From Gammaproteobacteria bacterium (GTDB lineage: Bacteria > Pseudomonadota > Gammaproteobacteria > Coxiellales > Coxiellaceae), in assembly GCA_022600315.1 (NCBI GenBank), contig JAHZKQ010000266.1, positions 1 to 8,297 of the forward strand: DNA of 8,297 nt, given 5' to 3'. Under the pieces are notes generated by a model. That model was not told where the DNA came from and made no database searches. It saw only the letters and a program-made list of their open reading frames with translations. The number at the start of each line of letters is the position of its first letter. Positions within the stretch are counted from its first letter, which is position 1. Positions 6,023 to 8,297 of the stretch are shown piece after piece. The translations under genes and the position numbers were made by a program.

Positions 6023-7345
6023 ATGAATAAGCAATCTGCTAGAATGTTATCCTTGGATGGGGCCGGTGTTGTGATGTTTACCCATCTTGATATTCTGATG
6101 GCACTGGAAAGGATTATTCGCTCAAAGACTAATAATCCCCAAGCAAACTTGATTGACTACTTTGACTTATTAACCGGCACCAGCAGTGGCGCCAAGGCCG
6201 TTGCCCTAATGACGCTGCCCGGTAAAAATGGTCAGCCCAGATATTCACTGCAAGAAGTCAGCGATATTATACTCACCAGCACACGTATAGTGATAAAACG
6301 CAGCCGATTATTGCAAGTACTCTCTAGCCAAACTAGAAATACCCGCCACTACCAAGCCTTGTTAGCAGAGATTTGCGGGGACACTGAGCTTAAAGATCTA
6401 CTTAAACCTATACTCGCAACGGCTTACGACCCAAACTACAATTACCTAGCAAACTTTTCTCAATATTTTGCCAATAAAGATTCCAGCGCTAATTTCCATG
6501 TGAAAGATGTCATTCACGGTTCTGTGGCAATTCCCTTTATCGCTAACGCTGCAGTATGCCGCTCACTATTTGACGGCAAAGTTACACCAAATACATTCCT
6601 ATCAATCACTAGCGGAAACTTGTCGCTAGCCAAGGGAATCTGGAAGCAATGCCTAATACGCGGCATTATTAATAACGAAGGCAAGATACAAAAAGATGTA
6701 ACGCCGCAAAATAAGCTACTCAGCGGCAGCTTACAAAAATACAACCAACGTATTGCACGCGCATTACATCGCATCTATAAAAACCAACATGTTTTTATAG
6801 ATGGCGGCGTATTTGCCAATAACCCAACATTATACGGGTTAAGTGAATTGAGCAAAATGGAATTCCCTGAACATAATATTTATTTTCCTGATATTAGCCA
6901 GATTATCACTTTATCCTTAGGTAAAAATCTCGGGTTCTATCAGCAGGAATATTACAATGGTAAAAGAAATATTCATAACTTAATTCAATCCTATGAAGCT
7001 ATTTTTATCTCATCAACACACAGCATCCACCAGCATGTCCGCCACCTTTACGAAAGACAGCACCTTGGGCATCAATATTTTAGAATTGCTCCGCTGATCA
7101 AACAACTTGAGGGTCAAAATTATCCCACTGATGATATTTCCGATCTGTCACCAAAAAACATTGCCGCCTTACACGCGTTAACTGAAAATTATATTAACAA
7201 TAATCATGTACTATTGGAAAAACTGGCCGACCAGCTCATAGATAACACCAAATCAAAATCTACAGATAACTCAAAAATACTCAATTTCAAGAACAAAAAC
7301 TTGAAGATGAAAAATCATGCAACTAACAAAGCAAACAAAAACTAA
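6023..7345 (+). CDS. Patatin-like phospholipase with atypical oxyanion loop
   Basis: This is a 440-residue patatin-fold acyl hydrolase, expected to cleave acyl chains from membrane lipids. The block order follows plant-type patatins: MLSLDGAGVV (8-17), LIDYFDLLTGTSSG (43-56) with nucleophile Ser54 in GxSxG, IHGSVAIPFI (164-173), FIDGGVFANNPTL (258-270) with catalytic Asp260, and ITLSLG (295-300). The dyad is intact. The oxyanion loop is unusual: the common DGGGxRG/KG is DGAGVVMF, without the basic residue. Ser and Asp are 206 residues apart, against about 138 in the plant enzyme Pat17, so an insert of about 70 residues lies around 180-255. There is no signal peptide or membrane segment. The last 31 residues hold 9 Lys and 8 Asn and look disordered. 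It stands alone after an AT-rich spacer and converges on the RND gene. A secreted effector or an envelope-lipid enzyme is possible; neither is shown. Confidence 0.85.
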   Translation: MNKQSARMLSLDGAGVVMFTHLDILMALERIIRSKTNNPQANLIDYFDLLTGTSSGAKAVALMTLPGKNGQPRYSLQEVSDIILTSTRIVIKRSRLLQVLSSQTRNTRHYQALLAEICGDTELKDLLKPILATAYDPNYNYLANFSQYFANKDSSANFHVKDVIHGSVAIPFIANAAVCRSLFDGKVTPNTFLSITSGNLSLAKGIWKQCLIRGIINNEGKIQKDVTPQNKLLSGSLQKYNQRIARALHRIYKNQHVFIDGGVFANNPTLYGLSELSKMEFPEHNIYFPDISQIITLSLGKNLGFYQQEYYNGKRNIHNLIQSYEAIFISSTHSIHQHVRHLYERQHLGHQYFRIAPLIKQLEGQNYPTDDISDLSPKNIAALHALTENYINNNHVLLEKLADQLIDNTKSKSTDNSKILNFKNKNLKMKNHATNKANKN

Positions 7346-7376
7346 CTTACAACAAACACCACCATCCTAAAAGTTA
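7343..7376. repeat. Convergent gene junction with a 6 bp inverted repeat
   Basis: TAACTT (7343-7348), which contains the patatin stop, is the exact reverse complement of AAGTTA (7371-7376), which contains the RND stop. They are separated by 22 bp. The stem is short, lacks G-C strength and has no following T tract, so it is not a convincing bidirectional terminator. The 28 bp between the two genes holds no other signal. Confidence 0.2.
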
Positions 7377-8297
7377 AGCAATTTCTTTTTTAAACTGGCG
7401 AAACTTACCCAAATAAGAATAAGCAATGGGCACCACAATCAATGAGAAAAATGTACCAAGCAGCAAACCACCTACAATCACCCAGCCAATATCGTGTCGA
7501 CCTACTGAACCTGGTCCGCTGGCAAATGCTAATGGAATGGTACCAAACACCATTGCGGCAGTCGTCATTAAAATCGGTCGCAAACGCACCGCTGCGCCGG
7601 TAATAATTGCTTCTTGAATGGATTTCCCTTGGTGACGCAAATCATTTATAAACTGGGTGATTAAAATACCGTGCTTACTAATCATCCCCACCAATGTTAC
7701 CAAACCAATTTCAGAGTATAGATTCAAGGTGCCACCACTTAAATATAACGACAATAAGCCTCCCACTAAACTTAATGGCACTGCTAATAAAATAACAAAT
7801 GGATCGATAAAACTACCAAATTGCGCTGACAATACCAAATAGATAAACACAAACGACAACAATAAAATCACTGTCATTGACCCGGCTGATTCAATATATT
7901 CTAAGGCTTTACCCGAATAGCTAACGTGTACATTAGATTTAATCACTCCCGGTATCTTTGCTTGAATATACTTTAAGGCTTCACTTTCCGTGTAACCTGG
8001 TGCTAATGTCGCGGTAATGGTTCCCGAACGTAAACGATTAAAATGATACAAAGTATCTTGCGAAATTTGCGGGGCTAACTTCACTAAACTGGTTAAAGGC
8101 ACCATACCTTGCGCTACCGCTGCTGAACTCGTATCTGGCACTTTTAAATTAGCCGCCGCCGTTGCCGGCACATACAATTGCTTAATGGCATCCAATTTAT
8201 TAAAATCTTTGCGCTGCATTTGCACCATTACCGGAAAACTGCGACTGCCTGACTGCACATCCGTCCAATGCGCACAGGTGAATGCCAGTAACACCAA
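7374..8297 (-). CDS. RND multidrug efflux pump, inner-membrane subunit, C-terminal part (runs off right edge)
   Basis: This is the last 307 codons of an HAE1-type RND transporter, the proton-driven inner-membrane pump of tripartite efflux systems that work with a periplasmic adaptor and an outer-membrane channel. The fragment begins inside the second periplasmic porter region and includes HFNRLRSGTITATLAPGYT (85-103), then five membrane segments matching TM8-TM12 (about 141-159, 167-187, 193-217, 241-259, 270-296 of the fragment). GMISKHGILI (204-213) places Lys208 where AcrB has Lys940 of the proton relay. RLRPILMTTAAMVFG (238-252) and DIGWVIVGG (269-277) are typical. About 700 residues should lie beyond the edge, so the TTG at 8297-8295 is not a start. 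The substrate cannot be told. The sequence style is closer to MexK/VexD-like pumps than to AcrB itself, an impression only. The stop TAA is at 7376-7374. Confidence 0.93.
   Translation of the reverse strand: MVLLAFTCAHWTDVQSGSRSFPVMVQMQRKDFNKLDAIKQLYVPATAAANLKVPDTSSAAVAQGMVPLTSLVKLAPQISQDTLYHFNRLRSGTITATLAPGYTESEALKYIQAKIPGVIKSNVHVSYSGKALEYIESAGSMTVILLLSFVFIYLVLSAQFGSFIDPFVILLAVPLSLVGGLLSLYLSGGTLNLYSEIGLVTLVGMISKHGILITQFINDLRHQGKSIQEAIITGAAVRLRPILMTTAAMVFGTIPLAFASGPGSVGRHDIGWVIVGGLLLGTFFSLIVVPIAYSYLGKFRQFKKEIA

Noticed and set aside
7343..7376. Bidirectional terminator between the patatin and RND genes
   Set aside because: The inverted repeat is only 6 bp, AT-rich, with a 22 bp loop and no T tract, so it is likely a by-product of the two stop codons.
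6023..8297. CBASS or other patatin-based defence module
   Set aside because: Patatin effectors occur in CBASS (CapV type), but there is no cyclic nucleotide synthase or accessory gene here. The neighbours are valS and an RND pump, and the oxyanion loop differs from the usual DGGGxRG.
8295..8297. TTG as start codon of the RND gene
   Set aside because: The residues after it match the interior of an RND pump and the reading frame continues to the window edge, so it is an internal Leu codon.

Overview
The window reads as ordinary chromosome of a moderately AT-rich Gram-negative bacterium, most likely a gammaproteobacterium. It carries the inner-membrane half of the LPS exporter (LptF, LptG), a proteobacterial-type ValRS and a tripartite-efflux RND pump. 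The sequence styles recall Legionellales/Coxiellaceae-like lineages, but that placement is an inference and was not tested by any search.

Left half, minus strand (1-2863): a compact four-gene run transcribed right to left. It starts with a membrane-anchored CX5R (tyrosine/dual-specificity type) phosphatase, followed 6 bp later by lptF, then lptG overlapping lptF by 14 bp, then 17 bp later the first 22 codons of a gene that leaves the window (possibly an MFS transporter). The phosphatase and lptF both start at TTG and lie in the same reading frame, separated by one TAG. A good sigma70-type promoter with an extended -10 lies at 2956-2985 on the minus strand.

Middle (2864-5790): a 176 bp divergent control region with a hairpin and small repeats, then valS on the plus strand, complete, with catalytic, editing, anticodon-binding and C-terminal coiled-coil parts. 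In E. coli the genes between lptFG and valS are pepA and holC; both are missing here.

Right part (5791-8297): a 232 bp very AT-rich spacer, then a plus-strand patatin-like phospholipase with a strong ribosome binding site, an intact Ser/Asp dyad, an atypical oxyanion loop and a Lys/Asn-rich tail. It converges, with 28 bp between stop codons, on the C-terminal third of an RND efflux pump whose N-terminal part lies beyond the right edge.

No RNA genes, CRISPR arrays, insertion sequences or clear multi-gene defence system are visible. The points most worth a second look are the Gln that replaces the coupling-helix Glu of LptG, the phosphatase cotranscribed with lptFG, the TTG-TAG-TTG arrangement, and the unusual patatin.
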